Shown: in pieces, positions 25,854-33,935 of the stretch | Numbering within the stretch: position 1 is the stretch's first letter | Layout of the letters: each line of letters begins with the position of its first letter | Assembly (NCBI GenBank): GCA_964522165.1 | Contig: CAZFVV010000004.1 | Coordinates: 18,541 to 82,540 of the forward strand | DNA: 64,000 bases | Direction of reading: 5' to 3' | Origin: JABWBP01 sp964522165 | GTDB lineage: Bacteria; Calditrichota; Calditrichia; RBG-13-44-9; J075 | Made by a program: the position numbers and the translations under genes | Notes under the pieces: model-generated | Database searches by the model: none | The model's input: only the letters and a program-made list of their open reading frames with translations | What the model was told of the DNA's origin: nothing

Positions 25854-27047
25854 ACCAAGATTTGCGCCGTGGTGGTGAAAGAGGATCCCGACGGCAAGCT
25901 GAACGTCGTGGGAATCGGCAGCTCCCCCTCACACGGGCTGCGCAAAGGGGTGGTGGTAAACATCGATAAGACCGTTAGTTCCGTGCGGGCGGCGGTCGAA
26001 GAAGCGGAAGCGATGGCCGGCGTCCAGGTGGAATCGGTCTTTGTAGGCATTGCCGGGGACCATATCCGCAGCATCAACAGCAAGGGCATGGTGGGCGTCT
26101 CCCGCGATGATCACGAGATCAGCGAGGAAGACGTGGAGCGGGCGATCAACGCCGCCAAGGCCCTGGCGCTTCCCATCGACCGGGAAATTATCCACGTCAT
26201 CCCGCAGGAATTTCTGGTGGACGACCAGGACGGTATCGCCGACCCGGTGGGTATGTCCGGGGTGCGCCTGGAGGTAGAGGTGCACATCGTCACCGCCGCG
26301 GTTACGTCGGCGCAGAACATCGTGCGCAGCGTGCAGCGCGCCGGCTATGACGTGGAAGAAATCGTTCTGGAACCGCTGGCTTCCAGTATAGCGGTGCTGG
26401 ATGACGACGAGCGGCAGTTAGGGGTGTCACTGGTGGACATCGGCGGCGGCACTTCCGACATCGCCATGTTTTTCGACGGGCACATCCAGCATACCTCGGT
26501 GGTGGCGCTGGGCGGGCAGCACGTCACTAATGATATTGCGGTGGGATTGCGCACCCCCCCGGAACAGGCCGAGGCGATCAAGATCAAATACGGGGCGGCC
26601 ATGCGCGACGGTATCAGCGAGGCGGATACCATCACCGTGCCCGGGGTGGGAGGGCGCCTGCCGCGCACCATCTCCCGTTCGGTGCTGGTTGATATCATTG
26701 CCCCGCGCATGGAGGAAATCCTGTCGTTGGTACACCAAAAAATGAAAAAATCGGAACTGCTGGATTTGATGGCTGCCGGTGCGGTGATTACCGGCGGAGC
26801 GGCGCTGTTGGAGGGTACTACAAAAATGGCGGAAGATATATGGGGAATGCCGGTGCGCCTGGGCGTTCCCAAAACTCTGGGCGGGCTGACCGACTCTGTG
26901 CGCAGCCCTATTTACAGCACCGCGGTAGGATTGTGCCTTTACGGGCCGCTCTATCACCAGAGCGGTATTTTATCCAATCCCCAGCACGGGGTTTTATGGG
27001 ACGACGTGCTGGGCAGTTTCCGGCAGTTTTTTAAGAGGTTCTTTTAG
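25854..27047 (+). CDS. ftsA: Cell division protein FtsA, N-terminus lost in sequence gap
   Basis: The 397 visible residues begin TKICAVVVKE, which in FtsA follows a GLDIGT motif, so only about 10-20 residues are missing. The actin-like fold shows the 1C domain, the phosphate-binding VDIGGGTSDIA and the adenosine motif GAVITGGAALLEG. The C-terminus ends in an amphipathic helix (GSFRQFFKRFF) that tethers FtsZ filaments to the membrane. It lies directly before ftsZ. Confidence 0.95.
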   Translation, partial: TKICAVVVKEDPDGKLNVVGIGSSPSHGLRKGVVVNIDKTVSSVRAAVEEAEAMAGVQVESVFVGIAGDHIRSINSKGMVGVSRDDHEISEEDVERAINAAKALALPIDREIIHVIPQEFLVDDQDGIADPVGMSGVRLEVEVHIVTAAVTSAQNIVRSVQRAGYDVEEIVLEPLASSIAVLDDDERQLGVSLVDIGGGTSDIAMFFDGHIQHTSVVALGGQHVTNDIAVGLRTPPEQAEAIKIKYGAAMRDGISEADTITVPGVGGRLPRTISRSVLVDIIAPRMEEILSLVHQKMKKSELLDLMAAGAVITGGAALLEGTTKMAEDIWGMPVRLGVPKTLGGLTDSVRSPIYSTAVGLCLYGPLYHQSGILSNPQHGVLWDDVLGSFRQFFKRFF

Positions 27048-27052
27048 ACCCG

Positions 27053-27147
27053 GAGTGCCACGAAGTGGCTCCTTTGGAGCAAAACTTTAGTTTTACCCTG
27101 GGGGTGATTTTCGGCTTACTTCTAAGTGCAAAACTGAAGTTTTGCAC
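27053..27147. repeat. Class B hairpin cluster between ftsA and ftsZ
   Basis: A perfect 10-bp hairpin GTGCAAAACT-GA-AGTTTTGCAC lies at 27126-27147. Upstream are GCCAC-GAA-GTGGC (27057-27069) and a short AAAACT-TT-AGTTTT stem (27081-27094). The repeated phrase GGAG(T)GC next to each stem suggests duplicated modules. The cluster may serve to process or attenuate the transcript before ftsZ (inference). Confidence 0.6.
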
Positions 27148-27202
27148 TCCTATGAAAAACGGCGGCAAGGAAGGCGATCAACTATAACCAACTGGAGGCG
27201 TT

Positions 27203-28372
27203 ATGGCGATAGAGTTTGACGAACGAGCGGAATTGAATGCGAAGTTGAAGGTAATCGGGGTCGGCGGTGCCGGCGGCAATGCCATCAACACCATGGTAAC
27301 AACCGGCCTGAGCGGGGTGGATTTTATTTCTATCAACACCGATTCCCAGGCCCTGGAGCAGAATCACGCCCAGTTCAAGGTACAAATCGGCAAGCAGCTC
27401 ACCCACGGGCTGGGCGCCGGGGCCAATCCGGAGATCGGGCGCAAGGCCATCGAGGAAGACTATGAAGAGGTGAAGAAGGCGCTGGCCGGGGCGGACATGG
27501 TGTTCGTAACCGCGGGAATGGGCGGCGGAACCGGCACCGGGGCCGCGCCAGTGGTGGCGCAGGCAGCCAAAGAGTTAGGGGCGCTGACGGTCGGGATCGT
27601 GACCAAGCCCTTCACGTTCGAGGGCCTGAAACGATTCCAGCGGGCGGAACAGGGCATTCAGGAAATGCGCAAGGCCGTGGATACCCTCATCGTGATCCCC
27701 AACCAGCGCTTGTTTGCGGTGGTGGATAAAACCACCCCCCTGTTAGACGCCTTCAAAGTGGCCGATGAAGTGCTGCTGCACGCCACCAAGGGCATTTCCG
27801 ACCTGATTACCGTGCCGGGGCTGATCAACCTGGATTTTGCGGACGTGCGCACCATAATGGCGGAGATGGGCGACGCGCTGATGGGAACCGGCTACTCCCG
27901 CGGCGACGGAAAGGCGGTGCAGGCAGCGCAGCAAGCCATTGCCAGCCCGCTGCTGGAAGGGGTTTCCATTCGCGGGGCCCGGGGGGTGCTGGTCAATATT
28001 ACCGGCGGCAACCAGATGTCGCTCTACGAAGTAAGCGAAGCGACCACCATCATCTATGAGGAAGCCGGGGAAGACGCCAACGTGATTTTCGGGGCGGTGA
28101 TCGATGAAAATCTGAACGATGAAATTTTCATCACCGTGATTGCCACCGGCTTCAATACTGATGAACGGGCGGTGGTCAAGCCGGAAGTTAGCAAGCCCAT
28201 GGAGGTCAATCCCCGGGTGCTGGATTTGCCGACCTTCTTGCGGGAAAAACGGAAAAAAACCGAAGAAGCGGCGGAAAACCGCCCCCTCATCCAGAAATCG
28301 GACGGCATCACCTTCGATTCGGAAATCGACGACCTGGACATCCCCACGTTTTTGCGCAAGCAGATGGATTAG
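27203..28372 (+). CDS. ftsZ: Cell division GTPase FtsZ
   Basis: FtsZ (389 residues) is the tubulin homologue that forms the Z ring. The GTP-binding G-box GGGTGTG is at residues 108-114, the N-terminal VIGVGGAGGNA loop and the T7 loop NLDFADVRTIM are intact. After a short linker (about 320-370), the conserved C-terminal peptide DIPTFLRKQMD should bind FtsA. A strong ribosome site (GGAGG) is six bases before the ATG. It ends the dcw cluster. Confidence 0.98.
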   Translation: MAIEFDERAELNAKLKVIGVGGAGGNAINTMVTTGLSGVDFISINTDSQALEQNHAQFKVQIGKQLTHGLGAGANPEIGRKAIEEDYEEVKKALAGADMVFVTAGMGGGTGTGAAPVVAQAAKELGALTVGIVTKPFTFEGLKRFQRAEQGIQEMRKAVDTLIVIPNQRLFAVVDKTTPLLDAFKVADEVLLHATKGISDLITVPGLINLDFADVRTIMAEMGDALMGTGYSRGDGKAVQAAQQAIASPLLEGVSIRGARGVLVNITGGNQMSLYEVSEATTIIYEEAGEDANVIFGAVIDENLNDEIFITVIATGFNTDERAVVKPEVSKPMEVNPRVLDLPTFLREKRKKTEEAAENRPLIQKSDGITFDSEIDDLDIPTFLRKQMD

Positions 28373-28381
28373 GGATTTTTG

Positions 28382-28406
28382 ATTGAAGATTGAAAATTGA
28401 AGATTG
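28382..28406. repeat. Class A word repeat, ATTGAAGATTGAAA family, copy 2
   Basis: This 25-base stretch is identical to 24021-24045. It begins ten bases after the ftsZ stop. No inverted arm is visible; one could lie in the gap that follows. Confidence 0.8.
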
Positions 28407-28448
28407 CCGGGTTGGAGATGCCGGCCCGTGTTGTGGGGCAAGGTTCTT

Positions 28449-28570
28449 AATTGGCAATTNNNNNNNNNNNNNNNNNNNNNNNNNNNNNNNNNNNNNNNNN
28501 NNNNNNNNNNNNNNNNNNNNNNNNNNNNNNNNNNNNNNNNNNNNNNNNNNNNNNNNNNNAATTGGCAATT
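28449..28570. repeat. AATTGGCAATT copies flanking a 100-N gap (28460-28559)
   Basis: The gap of exactly 100 N is bordered on both sides by the same 11-mer AATTGGCAATT (28449-28459 and 28560-28570). This is the palindrome-family word of 15626-15666, so the assembly probably broke in a repeat array of unknown length. Confidence 0.8.
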
Positions 28571-28615
28571 CAATGGATTCTTCGCCATACCGCCGGGACG
28601 CAGGGAAGCGTCCGA

Positions 28616-30940
28616 TTATGGAGCGGTTCTCCCGGCATCATTGCCGAAGAGAACCGCTTTGTATCGCTGGTAGAGGTACGATACCCCCAACAGCACCAGC
28701 CCCAGGCCGATGAAGGAAATGAAGCGGTACAAGGTGCCGAGAAATGACAGGTCGTACACAAAAATCTTCAGAATGGTAAGGCCGAACAGGCCGATGGCGG
28801 CAAAACGCGCCCCGGCCATGCGCCGCCAGATTCCCACCCCCATCAAAATAATCGAATACATCAGCCAGACCAGGGAGATGGCCAGTTGCTGCACGTCGCG
28901 CAGGGTTTTTACCTGCGGATGGGCGTCCGTGGTTTGATTTTCTAAGATAAAGGAAACGATCTTTTTGTCGAATGCGTCGTTGGTTTCCGCGGTGACCAGC
29001 GCCAGGATCAGCAGCAACGCCGCCAGGCGCAGCGCTGTCACCACTTTCCGGCTCCGGCGCAGGGGCAATTCCTTCCGATAGACTAACTGCCCGTGAACAA
29101 ACAATCCCAGGGCCAGGAAGAGCAGCGCCAATGCCCGCCCGTTCCACAAAACCGTGAAACGCTCGATGGGGCGGTAGAGGCTCAGATCAAAGACGGAGAA
29201 GAAAACCGCGATTCCGGCGATTCCCAATCCCACCCAGCGCAGCGCCGGATTCCCCCGGGAGGCGCCGAAGAAGGCCAGGAGCAGGGAGTAGGCCATCCAG
29301 GCGCTGTAGCGCAGCAACAGGAGCCGGAACTCCAGGGTTTCGTTATAATCCGGGGAGGCTTCGAGCAATTTCCGGAAATATTCGTTGATCTCAACGTTGA
29401 TCCAGATAAATCCTAACACGCTCCAGGCGTAATGTAAAATTTGCTGAATAATTGCCGGGCGGCTTTCACCGGTCCGGTTTAAGAGCGCGGCGCTCAACCC
29501 GCAGGCCAGCGCGGCCATTGCAAAGGCGGCGGTGCGCTTGCTGAATAGAAAGGGATATTCCGGTTTTCCGAACGGGAACGCATCGAACGCCAGGGTTCCC
29601 AGAAGCGCAGCCAGGGATACCGGCAGCAGCAGCAGGGCGATTTGCCAGACCCGCTTCAGGTTGAAGCGCACCCCGGCGCCCACCAGCGCCAGCCCTTCCA
29701 GGGACCAGAAAAACACCCGCCAGTACCCGGAAAACTGGATCGCCGTGGCGATGGCTAACAGCGCAACGGCGATGGCCGCGAAGGGGGCCAGGCTTTTTTC
29801 TTTTTCCGGCTGCCGGGAAGTAACTTTCAGATAGGGAAGGAAGTAAACCGCTCCTAACGCCAGGGCCGCCAGCGCGGTTGCGGCAGGATGTTCCGGGTGG
29901 AGAATGATATGCAGAAAGAGGTAGTAAAGCGCCGCGTTCAGCGCGGCGATGGCCTGGTCCAGTGAGGCAAAGGAGAGTTCCGCCCGCAGCAAATTGGGCA
30001 GGGCGGCGGCGTAGAAGAGCGCCCAGAACAGGGTGAGGAAAAAAATGGTCGGGGCGAGCCGTTCGGGAGAATAATACTGGTCGAACCAGAGCAGGTACAT
30101 CAGGTAGGTGGCGCCCAGGGTGAGGGGTTTTAAAATGGCCCAGTTGGGTTTCCGGTAGAGAATCGCCAGCAGGGCAATATCTAAAAACGCGATGTAGCTG
30201 AACAATCCCACCTGGTTGGCCTGGCCGGTGCTGAGCGCCAGGGGGGTTAGAAAGCCGCCGGCCCAGCCTAAGATGGCGATGGAGAGGGCATTGTAGCGCA
30301 GGGCGATGAAGATGCTCAGCGCGGTAATGATGATCATCAACCCGAAAGCGCCCGGCTGGGGAACGAGTTGATAAAAATTGTAGGAAGCATAGCTGGACAG
30401 GTAGAGCAGGCCGATCCCCGCCCCGAAGAGTCCCTGGGAAAAGATGTGGAACCCTTTCCGGTGGGAGCGAAACGCCGCGAAGAGCGCGGCCAGACCCGCC
30501 AGCCCGCCGAGCAGTACCCGCACGGTTTCGTTGATCCAGTCATTGTCGAAAGCGTATTTCAGGAAAAAGATCGCCCCGATGATCAGCGCCAGCGCCCCGA
30601 TGCGGTTGAGCCACTGCCCGCCGATGAGCGCCTCCCACTCTTCCCGGCTGGCGGACTTTTTCAGGAACACCGGCGAGGGAGGGGGGAGAACCGGCGGGGC
30701 AGGGGGTTTTTCCGGCATTGCGGGCTGCGGCGGCGGCAGGGAAGGTTGGGGCGCCGCTGCGGCCATCTCACCGGCCGGCGGTTGCGGGGAGACCGGCGGG
30801 GACGCTTCGCCCCGGGAAAACTGCCGCCGTAGATCGGAAAGCTCCCGGCTCATCGAGCGCAGCTCATCGCGCAGGGTGTAGGTTCTGCGAATGAAAATGC
30901 CCAGGAGAACGAAGATGATCAGCAACAGAAATTCGGTCAT
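28616..30940 (-). CDS. DUF2339 multi-spanning membrane protein
   Basis: The 774-residue protein has an N-terminal helix (about 3-20), a short coiled coil, a proline-rich linker (about 50-95), then WEALIGGQWLNRIGALALIIGAIFFLKYAFDN, the hallmark opening of DUF2339. More than twenty hydrophobic helices follow. The family is widespread and its function unknown. ATG 30940 is preferred over GTG 30946 because GGGGTG lies five bases upstream. It converges on ftsZ; a MITE-like element sits 27 bases upstream of its start. Confidence 0.85.
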   Translation of the reverse strand: MTEFLLLIIFVLLGIFIRRTYTLRDELRSMSRELSDLRRQFSRGEASPPVSPQPPAGEMAAAAPQPSLPPPQPAMPEKPPAPPVLPPPSPVFLKKSASREEWEALIGGQWLNRIGALALIIGAIFFLKYAFDNDWINETVRVLLGGLAGLAALFAAFRSHRKGFHIFSQGLFGAGIGLLYLSSYASYNFYQLVPQPGAFGLMIIITALSIFIALRYNALSIAILGWAGGFLTPLALSTGQANQVGLFSYIAFLDIALLAILYRKPNWAILKPLTLGATYLMYLLWFDQYYSPERLAPTIFFLTLFWALFYAAALPNLLRAELSFASLDQAIAALNAALYYLFLHIILHPEHPAATALAALALGAVYFLPYLKVTSRQPEKEKSLAPFAAIAVALLAIATAIQFSGYWRVFFWSLEGLALVGAGVRFNLKRVWQIALLLLPVSLAALLGTLAFDAFPFGKPEYPFLFSKRTAAFAMAALACGLSAALLNRTGESRPAIIQQILHYAWSVLGFIWINVEINEYFRKLLEASPDYNETLEFRLLLLRYSAWMAYSLLLAFFGASRGNPALRWVGLGIAGIAVFFSVFDLSLYRPIERFTVLWNGRALALLFLALGLFVHGQLVYRKELPLRRSRKVVTALRLAALLLILALVTAETNDAFDKKIVSFILENQTTDAHPQVKTLRDVQQLAISLVWLMYSIILMGVGIWRRMAGARFAAIGLFGLTILKIFVYDLSFLGTLYRFISFIGLGLVLLGVSYLYQRYKAVLFGNDAGRTAP

Positions 30941-30967
30941 AAACACCCCGCTTTAAAGGTCAAGATT

Positions 30968-31166
30968 TGTACTATCACGTAGTCTTTGACAATTCCTTCG
31001 CCAGGAAGCAGAGCTTCCCCAATTGCGTTGCGATCCCGGCTTATCCGGGATCGCAACGAGTTGCCCGATACAATGCTCGTCACGATGCTCTGCATCGTGA
31101 CGCCAGGGGCGGGAAGCTCTGCTTCCCATTCATCCCGGCAATTGTCAGAGACTACGTGATAAGACA
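30968..31166. mobile_element. MITE-like element with 27-bp terminal inverted repeats and 10-bp flanking direct repeat
   Basis: Left (30968-30994) and right (31140-31166) ends are inverted repeats with 24 of 27 positions matching, starting TGT and ending ACA. The outside bases on both sides are GGTCAAGATT (30958-30967 and 31167-31176), a perfect 10-base direct repeat like a target-site duplication. The inside has no gene but four hairpins: 31004-31018, 31027-31057 (13-bp stem), 31078-31102 (11-bp, loop TCT) and 31111-31127 (7-bp, loop TCT). Ten-base duplications fit IS4/ISAs1-type transposases, but no such gene is here. Together with the repeat at 31187 this accounts for the 314-base gap. Confidence 0.75.
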
Positions 31167-31186
31167 GGTCAAGATTGATAGGAGGA

Positions 31187-31250
31187 GCAGTCAGCAGTAG
31201 GCAAGTTGCCAATCACGCACCCTGCCGCCTGCCGCTGCAACTGCCCCTGT
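31187..31250. repeat. Class A inverted word array, GCAGTAGGCA family
   Basis: CAGTCAGCAGTAGGCAAGTTG in the left arm faces CTGCCGCCTGCCGCTGCAAC in the right arm. Single arms of the same word occur at 50471-50482 and 59045-59057. Confidence 0.65.
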
Positions 31251-31254
31251 CTTC

Positions 31255-32256
31255 CTAATATCCCACCCGGATATGGGGAAATTTTTCAGCAATGGTTTTC
31301 AGCCACTTGCGCATGCCCACCTGGGTGCGCGGAAGGGTCCAGAGCATCAGGCGATCCATGTACCATTCCGGGTCCACGTTGAGATTGACCGGGCGAATCC
31401 ATTCCACTCCGGTTTCGGAGAGCAGTTTTTTCAGCGCTTCTAATTCCAGGGGATGGTCGGTCAGTCCCGGGAAGACGCGATAGCGCAGGATTGCGCGGCG
31501 GCCGGCCCGGCTGACGGCTTGCAGGGACTCCCGCAGGGTTCCGAATGAGAGGTCGGCGAACTTTTCGTAGTACTCTTCCCGGGCGGAATGGGTGATGGCT
31601 TCCAGGCCGTCTAAGCCGGCGCGGCAGCACTCTTTTATGCGCCGGGGATCGAAAACCCCGGCGGTGAGGTGCACGGCGCCTTTATCGGTTTGGGAGCGAA
31701 TTTTGCCGATTATTTCCGCCGCCAGCGGCAACTGCTCCAGGTGGTTTATTTCGAAGCGAACCAGGCCATGGGGGACGCTGTTCAGGTGCAAGGCGGCGGC
31801 GGAAATGGTTTCGGAGGCGGCGACATCGCCCGGTAAGACGGCAAATATCTGCTGACCGGGAAAGAGGGATTGCTGCAGCGGCGTTGCCGCGACAACGTAA
31901 CGGTCTTCGAGGCGTCCCACCGCGGTAAAATTTCCGTTCGGCAGGCGCGGGGAATCCAAGACCATGGAAAACGCGCTGCGCAGGAGTTGCAGGCAGGTAT
32001 CGGGCAGCATTGCCGCCGCCGGGAACACCCGCGTTCCCCCATATTCCCGCAGGGGAATAAATTTTTCCAGGTCCGCATCGTAGCCGATGGCGTTCCGTCC
32101 CGGCAGCGCCGCCAGCCGGGCCTCCGGGGGAAGGGGAATAAGGTCTTCCGCCCGGGGCAGAAGCGGTTTCACAAAATTGACCCCCGCCATATTCAGTTCC
32201 GGAACCTCGGTAAAATTCCCGTTTCCGTCTCCCACTACCAGCAAGGGGATTTCCAC
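31255..32256 (-). CDS. Radical-SAM-like TIM-barrel protein without the CxxxCxxC cluster
   Basis: The 333-residue protein starts at GTG 32256 with AGGAG upstream. The second half (about 165-333) has the alternating strand/helix pattern of a radical SAM barrel (FEINHLEQLPLAAEII, VHLTAGVFDPRRIKECCRAG, ILRYRVFPGLTDHPLELEAL). In the family an iron-sulphur motif CxxxCxxC precedes this region; here only three scattered cysteines are seen and none in that spacing. It may be a degenerate or repurposed member. I am unsure of the family; the barrel assignment rests on pattern only. It stands next to the ArsP_2-type permease on the same strand. Confidence 0.4.
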   Translation of the reverse strand: MEIPLLVVGDGNGNFTEVPELNMAGVNFVKPLLPRAEDLIPLPPEARLAALPGRNAIGYDADLEKFIPLREYGGTRVFPAAAMLPDTCLQLLRSAFSMVLDSPRLPNGNFTAVGRLEDRYVVAATPLQQSLFPGQQIFAVLPGDVAASETISAAALHLNSVPHGLVRFEINHLEQLPLAAEIIGKIRSQTDKGAVHLTAGVFDPRRIKECCRAGLDGLEAITHSAREEYYEKFADLSFGTLRESLQAVSRAGRRAILRYRVFPGLTDHPLELEALKKLLSETGVEWIRPVNLNVDPEWYMDRLMLWTLPRTQVGMRKWLKTIAEKFPHIRVGY

Positions 32257-32304
32257 ATCAGTCTCCTGGGTTTAGGAATATCACGCTTGATTTAGCCGTA
32301 ATGA

Positions 32305-32390
32305 GCGAAACGTAGAGCGTGAAACGTGATGCGTAAGGCGTGAAATGTAAAGCCCCATGGCGCCCGGAAATCACGCATCACGTTTCACGC
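32305..32390. repeat. Class A inverted word array, CGTGAAACGTGATGC family
   Basis: GCGTGAAACGTGATGCGT (32317-32334) pairs perfectly over 18 bases with 32373-32390, around a 38-base loop. Extra copies of the word lie on the left side. It fills most of the gap between two minus-strand genes. The same words border the element at 4643-4746. Confidence 0.85.
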
Positions 32391-32442
32391 GCACTATCTT
32401 GTTTCCCTCCCACTGCGCATCATTCACCCAATGCCCCCCCTC

Positions 32443-33288
32443 TCACATCCCCGCCCACATCAGGGCGCCGCCGAGCAGTAATCCGGCCACCAGGCCGATC
32501 CCCTTGATCACCAGGGAATCCTTGAGCGATACCGAGAGCAGGGGCAGCAGGGCGTGGCCGTTTTGCACCAGCATATTGGTGAACAAAACCGAAAACGGAA
32601 TGGTCTTTTCCATGAACATGGTCACGAAGATCAGGTGCGGCCCGCTTTGGGGGATCAACCCGACCAACCCCGCTGCTAAGAGCATTAAATACGGTTTATC
32701 GCTCAGAAATCGCTCCAACTGGTAGGCGGTAATCGCCCACTCGATCAAAAAAATGGCCGCAAAGGTCCACAGAAAAATTTTGATCATGTGCTGCTTGATG
32801 ATGTGGTTCCAGACGTGATCGAGGGTGTAGTGCCGGAAGGAAAACTTGACCTCGGGATGAAAAATTGCCGTCACACAGTGGAATTCGTGCCCGCCGCGCC
32901 GCCGTTTTTGCGCCACATCGACCAGCCAGCCGGTGAGGTAGCCTATTAAAAAGAGCAGCGCAGTCAATCCCAGCGCCGCGAGGGGGAATTCGGAGAACAT
33001 CACGTATGCTTCATCGCCGGTGGTGGCGATAAATGCTGCCAGCAGCGCTCCGAAAGTGATCAACCCGTGGGTGTGCAGAGAGACCGCTAAAAAAGCGCCC
33101 TCGCAACCGGGAATGGCGCCCAGGAAAGCGCTGATGAGGTACTGGGCGCGGGGGTATTTTTGCAGGAAGGAGAGCATTTTACCGCGAGAATACACGTAGG
33201 CCAGGTCCATCGCCACCAGGGCGACAAACACTAACCCGGAAATCTCCAGGGTCTCCCAAAAGGTGTGTCGGAGGATCTCAATCATCAT
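32443..33288 (-). CDS. ArsP_2 / putative heavy-metal permease
   Basis: The 281-residue membrane protein has about eight hydrophobic segments and two related motifs in inverted halves: AFLGAIPGCEGAF (about 55-67) and AGLVGLIPQSGPHLIF (about 205-220). This matches the ArsP_2 family (PF11449), annotated as putative 10-TM metal or manganese exporters. A soluble, histidine-rich loop (about 130-160, HEFHCVTAIFHPE) could bind metal. The substrate cannot be read from the sequence. Confidence 0.7.
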   Translation of the reverse strand: MMIEILRHTFWETLEISGLVFVALVAMDLAYVYSRGKMLSFLQKYPRAQYLISAFLGAIPGCEGAFLAVSLHTHGLITFGALLAAFIATTGDEAYVMFSEFPLAALGLTALLFLIGYLTGWLVDVAQKRRRGGHEFHCVTAIFHPEVKFSFRHYTLDHVWNHIIKQHMIKIFLWTFAAIFLIEWAITAYQLERFLSDKPYLMLLAAGLVGLIPQSGPHLIFVTMFMEKTIPFSVLFTNMLVQNGHALLPLLSVSLKDSLVIKGIGLVAGLLLGGALMWAGM

Positions 33289-33381
33289 ATTTATTTGCTT
33301 ATCAGCCCGGCGCCCTCAAAAATGGCGGGAGCCAATATAACGAATCCTCTCCGTCATTTGCAAAGCGGATGTCAATAATTT

Positions 33382-33562
33382 AGTGGAAAGTGGCAAGTAG
33401 CAAGTGGGAAGTTGCAAGTAAGAAGTTGCAAGTGAGAAAGCCTGCCCCGGGAATGCGGGGTTGCAAGTGGGAATTGAAATTACTACCTCACACTCTCACT
33501 TCTCACTTCACACTTCTCACTTCACACTTCTTACTTGCCACTTCTCACTCCTCACTTTTCAG
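33382..33562. repeat. Class A inverted word array, AAGTGGCAAGT family (longest in the window)
   Basis: The left arm (33382-33440) strings together AGTGGAAAGTGGCAAGT, CAAGTGGGAAGTTGC and AAGTTGCAAGTGAGAA. The right arm (33484-33562) strings together TCTCACTTCTCACTTCACAC, CTTCTTACTTGCCACTTC and CTCACTTTTC. About 180 bases in total, between divergent genes. Related to the AATGCAAAGTG element at 18308. Confidence 0.85.
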
Positions 33563-33614
33563 CAAGAAAATCAGCTTGATTTTAAGTATGTGAAATCATT
33601 ATATTTGACAGCCT

Positions 33615-33935
33615 ATGAATCAAAAATATTACGTTATACTCTGTACCGTTCCCGACGAGGCGACCGCCGCAGCGATCTCCCGGGCGCTGGTAACGGAGAA
33701 ATTGGCTGCTTGTTGCAACGTCATCCCGGGGCTGCGTTCGATCTATCGCTGGAAGGGGGACATTTGCGATGACCGCGAATACCTGCTGATGATCAAATCT
33801 CGCGCCGACGTTTACGAGCGCCTGGAACGGCGCATTCAATCTTTGCATCCTTATGAAATACCGGAAATCCTGGCTCTGCCGGTAAATGATGGATCCTTGA
33901 AATACTTAACATGGGTGGATGAAAATGTCGAGTAG
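33615..33935 (+). CDS. cutA: Divalent-cation tolerance protein CutA
   Basis: CutA (106 residues) forms very stable trimers with a PII-like fold and is linked to copper and other divalent metal tolerance. The sequence has the family pattern VPDEATAAAISRALVTEKLAACCNVIPGLRSIYRWKG and HPYEIPEI near the C-terminus. Its stop overlaps the next gene by 17 bases, so it belongs to the same operon. Confidence 0.95.
   Translation: MNQKYYVILCTVPDEATAAAISRALVTEKLAACCNVIPGLRSIYRWKGDICDDREYLLMIKSRADVYERLERRIQSLHPYEIPEILALPVNDGSLKYLTWVDENVE

Noticed and set aside
25101..27047. Single 648-residue FtsQ-FtsA fusion
   Set aside because: The middle is 100 N; the halves match two separate proteins, each missing its end at the gap.
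33382..33562. CRISPR array
   Set aside because: Units are 8-10 bases without unique spacers, and the second half is inverted relative to the first.
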